Numbered from the stretch's first letter, positions 49,573-59,095 are shown. The stretch is 64,000 nucleotides of DNA from Cellulomonas dongxiuzhuiae (GCF_018623035.1 NZ_CP076023.1:3162001-3226000), one strand, 5' to 3'. Notes: a model not told the origin generated them from the letters alone. Numbers and translations: made by a program.

Positions 49573-50391
49573 TCAGCCCGCGACGTACTCCGCGCCGCCG
49601 GAGACGCCGAATGCCTCCTCGAGCGAGCCGATGCCGTTCTGGTGCAGGTGGGCGGTCAGCTCGCGGCCGACCCACCGCAGGTGCCAGCCCTCCGGGGCGT
49701 ACCCCGTCACACCGGTGTTCTGCTCGGTGTACCGCACGACGAACCCGTGCTCCCACGCGTGCTCGGCCAGCCACGCGCCCTCGGGCGTCCGCGTGAAGCA
49801 CGTCTGCAGGTTGCACGACGGGTCGGAGCCCGAGTCGATGTCGACCGCCAGCCCGGTCTGGTGCTCCGAGTACCCGGGACGGGCCGAGTAGCGCTCGGCG
49901 TGCGCGAACCCGCGACGCGCCTCGATCGCGGCGCGCGCGTCCGCCTGCTCCGCGTGCGAGCGGTAACCGCTGCGGACGACGAGCCGGGCGCCCTGGCCGC
50001 GGGCCGCCTCGACCATCGCCCGCAGGTCCGGCTCGACCGCCGCGCGCACGCGCGCCCCGTCCACGTCGACGAGGTCCGGGGGCACGTGGTCCGGGGTCAC
50101 GGGGTGCTGCTTGTTGACGATGACCCAGGGGCTCCCGGGGTCGCTCGTGGAGTGCTGCGCGAGGTCGAAGGTGGGTGCGGCTGCGGGTGCGGGGGTCGTC
50201 GTGGGGCGCGGCGCCAGCGACGGCACGACGATCGCCTGGTCCCAGGGCACCTCCTCCGCCAGCCCCTGGATGGCGGCGGTCTGCCCGCCCCACAGCACGG
50301 ACCACAGACCCGACGCGACACCACCGATGCCCACGAGGGCGGCGACCCCCAGGGCGACGAGCGCGACGCTGCGCCAGGGCGGAGTCCTCAT
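49573..50391 (-). CDS. VanY-like D-alanyl-D-alanine carboxypeptidase (M15B)
   Basis: 272-residue membrane-anchored peptidase acting on peptidoglycan stem peptides. One N-terminal membrane segment (about residues 8-30), a Pro/Ala spacer, then the M15 fold. Zinc-binding and catalytic motifs are RSGYRSHAEQADARAAIEAR, SARPGYSEHQTGLAVDID (His and Asp ligands) and EGWHLRWVG (Glu, His). NKQHPVTPDHVPPDLV is a typical VanY segment. A Cys pair (PSCNLQTCF) sits in the active-site loop. No vancomycin cluster is nearby; a housekeeping wall enzyme is expected. Confidence 0.9.
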   Translation of the reverse strand: MRTPPWRSVALVALGVAALVGIGGVASGLWSVLWGGQTAAIQGLAEEVPWDQAIVVPSLAPRPTTTPAPAAAPTFDLAQHSTSDPGSPWVIVNKQHPVTPDHVPPDLVDVDGARVRAAVEPDLRAMVEAARGQGARLVVRSGYRSHAEQADARAAIEARRGFAHAERYSARPGYSEHQTGLAVDIDSGSDPSCNLQTCFTRTPEGAWLAEHAWEHGFVVRYTEQNTGVTGYAPEGWHLRWVGRELTAHLHQNGIGSLEEAFGVSGGAEYVAG

Positions 50392-50425
50392 GCGAGCGAT
50401 CGTAGGTGCGAACCGGACGAACCGG

Positions 50426-51913
50426 TCAGACAGCCACGAACATCACCCGTCGGTGCGCCACCGAGACCTCGTCCAGCCGAACGTCGAGGCTCCCGCCGAG
50501 CGCCAGCGCGGCGTCCGACGTCACGGGCGCCACCACCGCCGGGTCGCGCAGCTGCACGGCGCCGCGCGCCCGGCCGTCGCGCGGCTCGTCCGTGTCGACC
50601 ACGACGCCGGTGAACGTCGCGCCGACGCGGGGCTCGAGCACGACCGCCTCGACGAGGTCCAGCGCGCCGCGGTCGAACGCCGAGACGCGTCGGCCGGTCC
50701 GCATCATGGTCCCCGGCAGCTCCGGCAGCGCGGCGAGCACCCAGTCGGGCACGTCCCGGCCGGCGACCGCGGCGAGGCAGACCTCGGTGCCGTAGCGGTC
50801 GACCAGCCGGCGCAGCGGCGCGGTGACGTGCGCGTACGGTGCGCGGATGGCCGCGTGCTCGGCGTCGTCGCCCGCGGGCACCGGCGGCCCGTCGGTGCCG
50901 AACGCGCGGTAGCCGGCGCCGCGGAACAGCGTGGTCGCCTCGCGCAGGAACGCCGCGTGCGCGCCGATGTGCGAGTCGAGCCGCGCGAGCAGGTCGGGGT
51001 ACGGCAGCGCGTCGGGCCAGTCGATGCCCAGCGCCGTCGCCGTGCGCCGCAGGCGCGCGACGTCCTTCGGGTCGGCCGGGGGCAGGGTGCGCACGACGCC
51101 CGCACCCGCGTCGAGCATGAGCCGCGCCGCGACGATGCCCGTCAGCAGCGAGATCTGGGCGTTCCACCCCTCGACCGGCAGGGTCGCGCGGAACCGCAGG
51201 CCGAAGGTGCCGTCGTCGGACCGCACGACCTCCTGCTCCGGGACGTCGAGGGACGCACCGCCGCGTTCCCGCTCGCGCGCCTCGCGCAGGGTGCCGACGT
51301 CGGCCAGCCCGCGCAGCAGGTCGTCGGCGGTGCCCGCGTCGAGGCGCTCCTGGACCTGCTCGTAGGACAGCTGGGCGCGGCTGCGGACGAGCGCACGCTC
51401 GACGTGCACGTCGACGGGCTCGCCGTCGGCATCGAGGTCGATCGACCACAGCGCGGCCGGACGCACCTCGTCGGCGAGCAGGCTGGCGGCGCCCTCGGAG
51501 AGCACGGTCGGGTGCAGCGGCACGCGGCCGTCGGGGCTGTAGCAGGTCATGCCGCGGCGGTGGGTCTCGCCGTCCAGGGCGCCGCCCGGTGCGACGAACG
51601 CGGCGACGTCGGCGATCGCGTACCGCACCCGCCACCCGCTGCCGCGGCGCTCGACGTGCACGGCCTGGTCGAGGTCGGTCGACCCCGGGGGGTCGATCGT
51701 CACGAAGGGCACGTCGGTGCGGTCCGCGCGCTCGCCGGGTGCGTGCGGCGCATCGGGTGCGCGACGCGCGGCGGAGCCCGCCTCGGCCAGGGCGTCGGCG
51801 GGGTAGGTGACCGGCAGCTCGACCTCGGCGCGCAGGGCGTCGAGGCCGGCGGTCACCGCACGCGAGGTCGCGTCGTCGGCGGGGGCGGGGAGACGGACGG
51901 GGCGGCCTGGCAC
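50426..51913 (-). CDS. RNB-domain ribonuclease (RNase II/R family)
   Basis: 495-residue 3'-5' exoribonuclease. The RNB centre has TIDPPGSTDLDQAVHVERRG, whose aspartates bind the metal, and VRYAIADVAAFV. RRGMTCYSPDGRVPLHP and the later APYAHVTAPLRRLVDRYG are signature blocks. It is shorter than RNase R and lacks clear cold-shock and S1 domains at the ends, matching the compact actinobacterial RNB proteins. ATG/GTG start at 51913. Confidence 0.92.
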   Translation of the reverse strand: MPGRPVRLPAPADDATSRAVTAGLDALRAEVELPVTYPADALAEAGSAARRAPDAPHAPGERADRTDVPFVTIDPPGSTDLDQAVHVERRGSGWRVRYAIADVAAFVAPGGALDGETHRRGMTCYSPDGRVPLHPTVLSEGAASLLADEVRPAALWSIDLDADGEPVDVHVERALVRSRAQLSYEQVQERLDAGTADDLLRGLADVGTLREARERERGGASLDVPEQEVVRSDDGTFGLRFRATLPVEGWNAQISLLTGIVAARLMLDAGAGVVRTLPPADPKDVARLRRTATALGIDWPDALPYPDLLARLDSHIGAHAAFLREATTLFRGAGYRAFGTDGPPVPAGDDAEHAAIRAPYAHVTAPLRRLVDRYGTEVCLAAVAGRDVPDWVLAALPELPGTMMRTGRRVSAFDRGALDLVEAVVLEPRVGATFTGVVVDTDEPRDGRARGAVQLRDPAVVAPVTSDAALALGGSLDVRLDEVSVAHRRVMFVAV

Positions 51914-52117
51914 GGCTCGACTGTAGGCGTACGCGTCGCGCCGCGAGGTCGAGGCGCGCGCACGTCCGCAGGGCGCGCACCCGGCGGCGCAGCGGCGCGC
52001 GTCTCACCTGGCAAGAAACCCGACCGATCTCATCCTCTTTTGACGTGCACGCGCCTAGCCTGCCGAAGGACGCACGCACGGACCCGGGCACCCCCGGACG
52101 CGACGGGAGACACCCAC

Positions 52118-52903
52118 GTGAGCACCATCCAGGCGCAGCCGCTGCCGCGGCCGGGCACCCGGGGCACGACACCCCTGCGGCCGGCCTCGCTGCGCACGTG
52201 GCACGAGCCGCCGGGCGCTGTGGTGCGCGGCACCGTGGTCGTGCTCGTCGGCCGCGGCGAGACCGCCGAGGTGTACGAGCGGTTCGGTCGCCGGCTCGCC
52301 GCCGACGCCTACCGCGTCGTCGCCGTCGGCGAGGACCACCCCACGCCGCACGCCGTGGCCGAGCTGCTCGCGCCGCTGCCCGCACCGCACGTCGTCGTCG
52401 GCACCGACGTCGGCGCGCTGGCCGCCGTCCGGGTCGCTCGCGCGGGGCACGTGGACGCCGTGGTCCTGGCCGGGCTGCCGACGTCGGCCGGCGTGCAGGG
52501 CCTGATGTGGCAGGCGGAGCTCGACGCGCGCACCGCCTGCACGTCCCACCAGCGGGTGCTGGGCCAGGCCGCGCGCAGCAGCCTCTTCGCCGACGTGACC
52601 GCGATCGTCGCCCTCGACCTCACCCGCCCGGACGACGCCCCGCTCGACGTGCCGGTCCTCGCGCTGCACGGCGCCGCCGACCGGATCAGCCCGGCCGAGC
52701 AGGCCGTCGCGGCGTACCGCACGCTCGGCGCCCGGCACGTCGCGCTCGTCGCCGACGGTCGTCACGACGTCCTCAACGACGCCGCGCACCGCAGCGTCGC
52801 CGCCACGGTCGTGCAGTTCCTCGAGCGTGTCCGCCAGGGCCGCGACCTCCCCGTGCTCGTGGACGACGTCGCCGCCGCACCCCAGCCGGTGGGCCACGCA
52901 TGA
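52118..52903 (+). CDS. Alpha/beta-hydrolase fold protein
   Basis: 261-residue hydrolase-like protein. GTG at 52118 with GGGAG upstream. The core GTVVVLVGRGETAEVYERFG, VVGTDVGALAAVRVA and VPVLALHGAADRISPAEQAV fit the fold. The nucleophile elbow reads GTDVGA: an Asp sits where hydrolases usually have Ser (GxSxG), so either Asp is the nucleophile, as in dehalogenase-type members, or the protein is not a classical esterase. A C-terminal DGRHDVLND gives the His. It precedes an FMN reductase and flavin-reductase gene and may form one unit with them. Confidence 0.78.
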   Translation: MSTIQAQPLPRPGTRGTTPLRPASLRTWHEPPGAVVRGTVVVLVGRGETAEVYERFGRRLAADAYRVVAVGEDHPTPHAVAELLAPLPAPHVVVGTDVGALAAVRVARAGHVDAVVLAGLPTSAGVQGLMWQAELDARTACTSHQRVLGQAARSSLFADVTAIVALDLTRPDDAPLDVPVLALHGAADRISPAEQAVAAYRTLGARHVALVADGRHDVLNDAAHRSVAATVVQFLERVRQGRDLPVLVDDVAAAPQPVGHA

Positions 52904-53071
52904 CGCACGCCACCCTGCCCGCCGGCCGCCGATGTCCGGGCCCGCGTCACGGCCACGTCCCCGCCCGGCCGGCGGCCGCGTGCCGTCCCGCGCGTCCCCG
53001 AACCGTCCGCCGGACGGGTCCGGCACGCGCTCCCCCGCCCGACCGTTCGCACCCCGCACAGGAGAACCGTC

Positions 53072-53632
53072 ATGACCCGACCCGACCCCGCCCGCATCGT
53101 CGCCCTCGTGGGCAACCCGCGCGCCGGCTCACGCACCCTGGGCGCTGCCGCGTCCCTCGCCGGGACGCTGGCCGCCCACCTCGAGACGGCCGAGCCCGTC
53201 CTCGTCGACCTCGCGACGCTCGCACCCGCGCTGCACGTGCAGCCCCGGACCACCGAGCTCGACGCCGCGCTCGCAGCGGTGGCCGGCGCCGACCTGCTCG
53301 TCGTCGCGACGCCCGTCCACAAGGCGTCCTTCACCGGCCTGCTGAAGTCGTTCCTCGACCTGTACGGCCCCGACGGCCTCGCCGGCGTGACGGCCGTGCC
53401 CCTGGTCGTCTCGGCCACGCCCGCGCACGCGCTGGTCGGGGAGGTGCACCTGCGGCCCGTCCTCGTGGAGCTCGGCGCGACCGTGCCCACCCGCACCCTG
53501 AGCGTCCTCGACACCGACCTGCTGGACCTCGGCCCCGCGGTCGACCGCTGGTGGGTGCGTGCCGAACGCCCGCTGCGCCGCGCCGTCGGCTCGTCCGCGC
53601 CCGCCGGCGACCTCGTGGAGGTGGCCCGATGA
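53072..53632 (+). CDS. NADPH-dependent FMN reductase (SsuE/MsuE-like)
   Basis: 186-residue flavodoxin-like reductase that supplies FMNH2. VALVGNPRAGSRTLGAA is the FMN-phosphate loop; VATPVHKASFTGLLKSFLDL is the second FMN contact and helix typical of SsuE-type proteins. ATG at 53072 follows AGGAG. Its stop overlaps the next start (ATGA). The usual partner monooxygenase is not in this group. Confidence 0.86.
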   Translation: MTRPDPARIVALVGNPRAGSRTLGAAASLAGTLAAHLETAEPVLVDLATLAPALHVQPRTTELDAALAAVAGADLLVVATPVHKASFTGLLKSFLDLYGPDGLAGVTAVPLVVSATPAHALVGEVHLRPVLVELGATVPTRTLSVLDTDLLDLGPAVDRWWVRAERPLRRAVGSSAPAGDLVEVAR

Positions 53633-54171
53633 GCACCAGCACCCACGACCTGCACGCCCTGGAGCGTGCCCTGGCCGACCACGACGAGCCCGCCCTGTCC
53701 GCCGACGCGTACAAGCAGGTGTTCCGGCGTCACGCCGCGGGCGTCGCGGTCGTCGCCCTGCGCGACGAGGACCGGCTGGTCGGCTTCACCGCCACGTCCG
53801 TCATCTCGGTGTCGGCGGTCCCGCCGCTGCTGGCGTTCTCGCTCGCGTCCGGGTCCTCGTCGTGGCCCGCGCTGTCACGCGCGGCGACCCTGACGGTCTC
53901 GTTCCTCGCCGCCGGCCAGGAGGACGTCTCGACGCGCTTCGCGACCTCCGGCATCGACCGCTTCGCCGCCGGCGGCTGGACGGCGCTGCCGACCGGTGAG
54001 CCCGTGATCGACGGCGCGCAGGCGTGGGTGCGCGGCCGCATCGTGCAGCGCACCCCGGTCGGGGACAGCTACCTCGTCTCGGTCCGCGCGCTCGCGCACG
54101 GCGTGGCGGACGTCGACCCGCTCATCTACCGGGACCGCGTCTACCACCGGCTGGTCACCCCGACCCCCTGA
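53629..54171 (+). CDS. Flavin reductase-like (split-barrel FMN-binding) protein
   Basis: 180-residue protein. The domain begins FRRHAAGVAVVALRDEDRLV and contains the conserved GFTATSVISVSAVPPLLAF and SFLAAGQEDVSTRF. These proteins bind FMN or reduce it for a two-component monooxygenase. It is coupled to the FMN reductase by ATGA. Followed by a hairpin terminator. Confidence 0.86.
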   Translation: MSTSTHDLHALERALADHDEPALSADAYKQVFRRHAAGVAVVALRDEDRLVGFTATSVISVSAVPPLLAFSLASGSSSWPALSRAATLTVSFLAAGQEDVSTRFATSGIDRFAAGGWTALPTGEPVIDGAQAWVRGRIVQRTPVGDSYLVSVRALAHGVADVDPLIYRDRVYHRLVTPTP

Positions 54172-54178
54172 CGCAGGA

Positions 54179-54212
54179 CTGGACTGCTCTCTCACGCGAG
54201 AGAGCAGTCCAG
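54179..54212. terminator. 15-bp hairpin after the flavin-reductase gene, with GAGAGAGC
   Basis: CTGGACTGCTCTCTC (54179-54193) pairs perfectly with 54198-54212 around ACGC, 7 bases beyond the stop. GCGAGAGAGC occurs here (54196-54205) and again at 54229-54238 and 54260-54269. Confidence 0.78.
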
Positions 54213-54228
54213 CCCACCCCTCCACCCC

Positions 54229-54278
54229 GCGAGAGAGCAAACGAGCCCGCTCTCCGGCGGCGAGAGAGCGATCCGCCG
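54229..54278. repeat. Cluster of GCGAGAGAGC repeats at the purL 3' end
   Basis: GCGAGAGAGC at 54229-54238 and 54260-54269; the latter lies in hairpin CGGCGG (54255-54260)/CCGCCG (54273-54278) and extends to GCGAGAGAGCGATCC, identical to 43523-43537. Together with the hairpin at 54179-54212 these fill the 115-base convergent gap between the flavin-reductase gene and purL. Confidence 0.7.
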
Positions 54279-54286
54279 TGCGGGCG

Positions 54287-56686
54287 TCAGCCGAACAGGC
54301 GCGGGAGCGTCGCCTCCCACACCTCGCGCGCCTCGGTCAGGGGCAGCGTGAACAGGCCACGCACCTCGACCGCCGCCGCGTGTGCGTGGTCCTCGTCGTC
54401 GGCGGGCGTGCCGGCGCCGGGCGTGCACGTCTCGGCCGTCTCGCCCAGGCGCAGCGCCGGGACGCCGCGTGCGGTGCACAGGTCGTGCAGCCGGACCTCC
54501 TCCGAGCGCGGCACCGCGACGATCGCGCGGGCCTGCGACTCGGAGAACAGCGCCTCGAAGGGCGTCACGCCGTCGCGCTCGCACAGCGCGTCGAGGCCCA
54601 CCTGCACCCCGACGCCGTACCGCAGGCTCGACTCGACGAGCGCGAGCGCGAGGCCGCCCTCGGACAGGTCGTGCGCGGCGTCGACGAGCTCGTCGCGCGC
54701 GGCGGCGATGAGCACCTGCGCGAGGCGGCGCTCGGCGTCGAGGTCCACGCGCGGCGGCACGCCGCCCAGGTGGTCGTGCGCGACGTCGGCCCACGCGGAC
54801 CCGTCGAGCTCGGCGCGCGTCGTCCCCAGCAGGTAGACGGCCTGGCCGGGCGCGGTCCAGCCGGACGGCACCGCCTCTGCCACGTCGTCGAGCACGCCCA
54901 GGACGCCGACGACGGGCGTCGGGTGGATCGCGGAGTCGATCTGGCCGGGCTCCCCCGTGCCGTTGTACAGCGACACGTTGCCGCCGGTCACGGGCACCTC
55001 GAGCGTCTGGCACGCGTCCGCCAGACCCCGGATCGCCTCGACCAGCTGCCACATGGTGTCGGGGTGCTCGGGGCTGCCGAAGTTGAGGCAGTCCGTCACG
55101 GCCAGGGGGCGCGCGCCGACGGTGGCGACGTTGCGGTACGCCTCGGCGAGGGCCAGCTGCGCACCCGTGTAGGGGTCGAGCTTGGTGTAGCGGCCGTTCG
55201 CGTCGGTCGCGAGGGCCACGCCCAGGCCCGTCGCCTCGTCGACGCGCACGACGCCCGAGTCGTCCGGCTGCGCGAGCGCGGTGTTGCCCTGGACGAAGCG
55301 GTCGTACTGGTCCGTGACCCACGCCGGCGAGGCGAGGTTCGGCGAGGCCAGCAGCTGCAGCAGCGTGGCGCGCAGGTCGTCGCCGCCCGCGGGCCGCGCG
55401 TAGCGTGCGGCACCCTCGGGCGTGCTGACCGAGTCCGCGACCAGCGCGTCCTGCCAGGCGGGGCGTGCGTAGGGGCGGTCGTACACCGGGCCGTCGTGCG
55501 CGACCGTCTTGGGGTCGACATCGACGATGCGCTGCCCGAAGTGGTCGATCGTCAGGCGCCCGGTGCCGGTGACCTCGCCGATGACGGCGGTCTCGACGTC
55601 CCACTTCCCCGTGATGGCGAGGAACTCGTCCAGCTTCTCGGGGCTGACGACGGCCATCATGCGCTCCTGCGACTCCGACATGAGGATCTCGCCGGCCGTC
55701 AGGGTGGGGTCGCGCAGCAGGACGTTCTCCAGGTCGACGTGCATGCCGCCGTCACCGTTGGACGCGAGCTCGCTCGTGGCGCAGGAGATGCCGGCGGCCC
55801 CCAGGTCCTGGATGCCCTCGACGACGCGCGCGGCGTACAGCTCGAGGCAGCACTCAATGAGCACCTTCTCCATGAACGGGTCACCGACCTGCACGCTCGG
55901 GCGCTTCGATGGCTTGGTGTCGTCGAACGTCTCGGACGCGAGGATCGACGCGCCGCCGATGCCGTCGCCACCGGTGCGCGCACCGAACAGCACGACCTTG
56001 TTGCCGACGCCCGACGCGTTGGCCAGGTGGATGTCCTCGTGCCGCAGCACGCCGAGGCACAGCGCGTTGACCAGCGGGTTGCCCTGGTACGAGGCGTCGA
56101 ACACCAGCTCGCCGCCGATGTTCGGCAGCCCGAGGGAGTTGCCGTACCCGCCGACGCCCGCGACGACGCCGTGCACGACGCGCGCGGTGTCGGGGTGCGC
56201 GGGGTCGCCGAACCGCAGCTGGTCCATGACGGCCACCGGGCGCGCGCCCATCGAGATGATGTCGCGCACGATGCCGCCGACGCCCGTCGCGGCGCCCTGG
56301 TAGGGCTCGACGTACGACGGGTGGTTGTGCGACTCGACCTTGAACGTGACGGCCCACCCGTCACCGATGTCGACGACGCCCGCGTTCTCGCCGATGCCGA
56401 CCAGCAGGTGCTCGCGCATCGCGGGCGTGGTCTTCTCGCCGAACTGGCGCAGGTGCGTCTTCGAGGACTTGTACGAGCAGTGCTCGGACCACATCACCGA
56501 GTACATCGCGAGCTCGGCGGCCGTGGGACGGCGGTCGAGGATGTCGCGGATGCGCTGGTACTCGTCGGCCTTGAGGCCGAGCTCGGCGTAGGGCTGGTCG
56601 AGGTCGGGCGTCTCCGCGGCGTGCTCGACGGTGTCGGACGTGTGCGGGACGGACGGGACGTCGGGGCGCGCAGGTGCGGTGGTCAT
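54287..56686 (-). CDS. purL: Phosphoribosylformylglycinamidine synthase subunit PurL
   Basis: 799-residue FGAM synthetase of the small (PurL/S/Q) class. [71 protein letters not shown] and [20 protein letters not shown] are conserved. Glycine-rich motifs [19 protein letters not shown] end the second half. No glutaminase domain, so PurQ and PurS must come from elsewhere; they are not in this window. ATG at 56686 follows GAGGGAA. Confidence 0.96.
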   Translation of the reverse strand: MTTAPARPDVPSVPHTSDTVEHAAETPDLDQPYAELGLKADEYQRIRDILDRRPTAAELAMYSVMWSEHCSYKSSKTHLRQFGEKTTPAMREHLLVGIGENAGVVDIGDGWAVTFKVESHNHPSYVEPYQGAATGVGGIVRDIISMGARPVAVMDQLRFGDPAHPDTARVVHGVVAGVGGYGNSLGLPNIGGELVFDASYQGNPLVNALCLGVLRHEDIHLANASGVGNKVVLFGARTGGDGIGGASILASETFDDTKPSKRPSVQVGDPFMEKVLIECCLELYAARVVEGIQDLGAAGISCATSELASNGDGGMHVDLENVLLRDPTLTAGEILMSESQERMMAVVSPEKLDEFLAITGKWDVETAVIGEVTGTGRLTIDHFGQRIVDVDPKTVAHDGPVYDRPYARPAWQDALVADSVSTPEGAARYARPAGGDDLRATLLQLLASPNLASPAWVTDQYDRFVQGNTALAQPDDSGVVRVDEATGLGVALATDANGRYTKLDPYTGAQLALAEAYRNVATVGARPLAVTDCLNFGSPEHPDTMWQLVEAIRGLADACQTLEVPVTGGNVSLYNGTGEPGQIDSAIHPTPVVGVLGVLDDVAEAVPSGWTAPGQAVYLLGTTRAELDGSAWADVAHDHLGGVPPRVDLDAERRLAQVLIAAARDELVDAAHDLSEGGLALALVESSLRYGVGVQVGLDALCERDGVTPFEALFSESQARAIVAVPRSEEVRLHDLCTARGVPALRLGETAETCTPGAGTPADDEDHAHAAAVEVRGLFTLPLTEAREVWEATLPRLFG

Positions 56687-57030
56687 CGGTTCCCTCGATG
56701 GAGGCCGGGTCCTGAAGGGGGCGCTCGCCCGCGCAGGTTCCCGCGCCGCAGGTCGGCAGACGCCTCAGCGTACCGGCGCACGGGCGTCGCCCGGGGCGGG
56801 TGTCCACCACCCGTCCGACGGTGCGCCGACCGGGTGAAAACGGACGCGACGTCCCCCCGTCGGCCGCACGGGGGGACCCCGGAAGGAGGACCGCGCCGGA
56901 CTCTCATGCCCTTCTCACCCGCTTCGTCCCTTCTGCCCGATAACCTCCGACCTGCCAGGTCAGCGGGTCGCGACGTCGCCCGACCCGCAGGCGGTGCCCT
57001 CACCACCCCTTCCCCGAATGCCGAGGTCAG
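56687..57030. other. 344-base divergent intergenic region between purL and the LAXTG protein gene
   Basis: No gene is seen. A 10-bp inverted repeat GTCCCCCCGT (56851-56860) and ACGGGGGGAC (56868-56877) lies roughly in the middle, about 155 bases upstream of the plus gene. GGAAGGAGG at 56880-56888 has no start codon close enough and is probably fortuitous. Promoters for both divergent genes should be here. Confidence 0.55.
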
Positions 57031-57834
57031 ATGTCCGCGCGCCGCACCACCGTGCTCACCGCCGCCAGCGGGGTCCTGGCCGCGCTGACGCTCGTGGGCG
57101 CGGCGACGGCCGCGAGCGCCGGGTCGGACGCGCCGACGCCGTACCTGGTGACGGGAGCCGGCGTCGAGCTGCCCGCGGGGGCGTCCTTCCAGGTGGACGG
57201 GCACGTCAACGTCGTCTACACCTCGGCGCTCGGGACCGCGGCGCGCAACGTCCACATCGAGGGGCCGGGGACGCGGTTCGGCGACCTCGTCGGCACGTCG
57301 GCGCTCACGTGGGAGCGCGCCGGTCTGCCGCCGGACGCGTGCGTCACGTGGGTGCAGGTCGGTGGGTACGACGAGCACTTCGGCGAGGGCGGCCAGGCGC
57401 CGGTCTGCCGCACGGACACCCCCGCGCCGGTCGCGCCGCCCGCGGGGCCCACGCCCGTCGACGCCCCGCCCGCGGCACCCGCGACGACGCCACCGTCCGC
57501 TCCCGCCGCGCCGCCCGCGGCCGACGCGCAGGCCCCGGTGCCGACGCCCCCTGCGGCGTTCTCCACCGCCCCGGCGGCCCCGGCCGCCATCCCCGAGGCC
57601 GCCGCCGCGCCCGCACCTGCCGCGGCATCCACCGCACCCGAGCGCGCCGAGGTCCTCGCGGCGGGCGCGACCACGCCGAGCCCGACGCCGACCGCGCTCG
57701 TCGCCACCGCCGAGCGCTCCGAGGTCCTCGCGGCGACGGGCGCCCGCACGGGTGCGCTGCTGGGCGGTGCGGCCCTCGCGCTGACCCTCGGCAGCACCCT
57801 CGTCGTGTGGCGCCGTCGCCGCGCCACCCCCTGA
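57031..57834 (+). CDS. Cell-wall-anchored surface protein with LAXTG sorting signal
   Basis: 267-residue exported protein. Signal peptide 1-30 ending TAASAG; a ~100-residue globular domain (YLVTGAGVELPAGASFQVDG to GQAPVC) with two Cys; a Pro/Ala-rich stalk (about 132-235); and a sorting signal LAATG at about 239, a hydrophobic span and RRRRATP. LAXTG is the preferred motif of actinobacterial class E sortases. A decoy-like ERAEVLAAGATTP in the stalk resembles ERSEVLAATGART. The function of the globular domain is unknown. No sortase gene is in the window. Confidence 0.82.
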   Translation: MSARRTTVLTAASGVLAALTLVGAATAASAGSDAPTPYLVTGAGVELPAGASFQVDGHVNVVYTSALGTAARNVHIEGPGTRFGDLVGTSALTWERAGLPPDACVTWVQVGGYDEHFGEGGQAPVCRTDTPAPVAPPAGPTPVDAPPAAPATTPPSAPAAPPAADAQAPVPTPPAAFSTAPAAPAAIPEAAAAPAPAAASTAPERAEVLAAGATTPSPTPTALVATAERSEVLAATGARTGALLGGAALALTLGSTLVVWRRRRATP

Positions 57835-57874
57835 CCACCCGCCGCCCGGTGGACGGCCGGGCGGAAGGGAGCGT

Positions 57875-57909
57875 GAAGCGTTGCTGCCGCACTCCGGCAG
57901 CAACGCTTC
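57875..57909. terminator. Terminator between the LAXTG gene and the DUF2599 lipoprotein gene
   Basis: 15-bp perfect stem GAAGCGTTGCTGCCG (57875-57889) with 57895-57909, loop CACTC, then TCTCGCTTT, between convergent genes. Confidence 0.85.
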
Positions 57910-57939
57910 TCGCTTTCCGGGTGCGGACCGCCGCACGCG

Positions 57940-58743
57940 TCAGGCGTCGTCGTCGGTGGGGTTGCAGCGGGTCATGAGCAGGGTCGTCGTGCTCACCTCG
58001 GGACGCCACGGCTCGAGGTTCCACGACGCCTTGTCGCGTGCGCCGAGCACGTGGCACCAGAGCTGGGCCTGCATGGACGGGGACGCGGCCTCCGGCTCCG
58101 CGAGCGCGAGCTGGGACACGAGCGCCTGCTGCGCGGCGAGGGTCCCGCCGCGCACCCAGTCCGCCGGGACGACGAGCAGCGACCGGCCGCCGTCGGCGTC
58201 ACCCCACGTGGCGGACGACACCGCCGCGGTCCCGACGACGAACGACGCGGAGGAGGTGGCGGCCTCGAGCGCCAGCACGTCACCCTGCGAGCGCCAGGCT
58301 CCCGGTGCGCCGTCGTCACCCACGGGTGCGGTGAGGGCGGCGACGACCGTGCCGGCTGCGTCCTGGAGCGTCACCGAGCCGTCGCTCTGGAGACCGGCCT
58401 GCCCACCCTCCGGCGGCGCGACCCAGGCGAGGGTGCCGGCGCGGCCCGTCACGGTGGTGAGCGTCGTGCCGTCCGTCGCGTCCTGGACCTGGAGCGTGGC
58501 ACCGTCGGCCGGGAGCAGCGCGCCCGCGCCGTGGCCGGCGGACGTCGCGCCCGCGAGCGGTGCCCCCGCGTCGCGCACCTGCCCGCTGGCGGGCACGGGG
58601 AGCGCGCTCGGCGTCTCCGGGCCGGGGCTCACGGGCGTCGCCGACGTCGGGGCGGGGACGGGCGCGTCACCGGGGGGCGCGCAGCCGGCCGCGAGCACCA
58701 CGAGGCCCGCCACGACCCCGCACCACGTCACCCGCCGACCCAC
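57940..58743 (-). CDS. Lipoprotein with C-terminal DUF2599-like domain
   Basis: 267-residue lipoprotein. Start GTG at 58743 gives VGRRVTWCGVVAGLVVLAAGC, with lipobox LAAGC (Cys about residue 21); a GTG at 58773 would add ten residues. A Pro/Ala/Thr spacer follows. The C-terminus has QAQLWCHVLGARDKASWNLE, PWRPEV and a final CNPTDDDA, the DUF2599 pattern with two conserved Cys. Function unknown; surface exposed. Confidence 0.75.
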   Translation of the reverse strand: MGRRVTWCGVVAGLVVLAAGCAPPGDAPVPAPTSATPVSPGPETPSALPVPASGQVRDAGAPLAGATSAGHGAGALLPADGATLQVQDATDGTTLTTVTGRAGTLAWVAPPEGGQAGLQSDGSVTLQDAAGTVVAALTAPVGDDGAPGAWRSQGDVLALEAATSSASFVVGTAAVSSATWGDADGGRSLLVVPADWVRGGTLAAQQALVSQLALAEPEAASPSMQAQLWCHVLGARDKASWNLEPWRPEVSTTTLLMTRCNPTDDDA

Positions 58744-58853
58744 GGCGCGACGGTAGCCGCCCGAGGGCCCCACGACGATGCCCGCCGCGGGACGGCCATG
58801 GACATCACCCCGGCCAGGTGGCAGATTGCCCGCACCCGATGAAGGGACGCCCC

Positions 58854-59027
58854 ATGCCCGGCACCGAACCCCGCGACCAGCCTCCGGTCGATCCCGCCGC
58901 GGCCTTCCGGCACCTTCCCGAGCCGATCGCGCTCGCCGACACCGTCACCGGGCAGGACGTGGGCCCCGTCCCGGACCCCGACGGCGGCCGCGACCCGAAC
59001 CACGAGTGGATGCTGCGCCACGGCTGA
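58854..59027 (+). CDS. Small protein of unknown function
   Basis: 57-residue acidic, Pro- and Asp-rich protein (MPGTEPRDQPPVDPAAAFRH, then LPEPIALADTVTGQDVG, NHEWMLRHG). AAGGGA lies 7 bases before the ATG. No membrane segment or domain. The ordered region PDPDGGRDPNHEWML is distinctive. An upstream ATG at 58839 would add five residues. Codon pattern looks coding; no relative was recognised. Confidence 0.55.
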   Translation: MPGTEPRDQPPVDPAAAFRHLPEPIALADTVTGQDVGPVPDPDGGRDPNHEWMLRHG

Positions 59028-59095
59028 GACCGCACGCCGGACACGCCGCCGCCGCCCCGCTCGCCGCCGCCCGGCCCGCGTGGTGTGCTGCATGG

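Noticed and set aside
50111..52117. Very long plus-strand open frame antisense to the RNB ribonuclease and VanY genes
   Set aside because: In GC-rich DNA frames opposite real genes stay open by chance. Its translation is Arg/Gly/Ala-rich with no domain, and the minus-strand RNB and M15 motifs are unmistakable.
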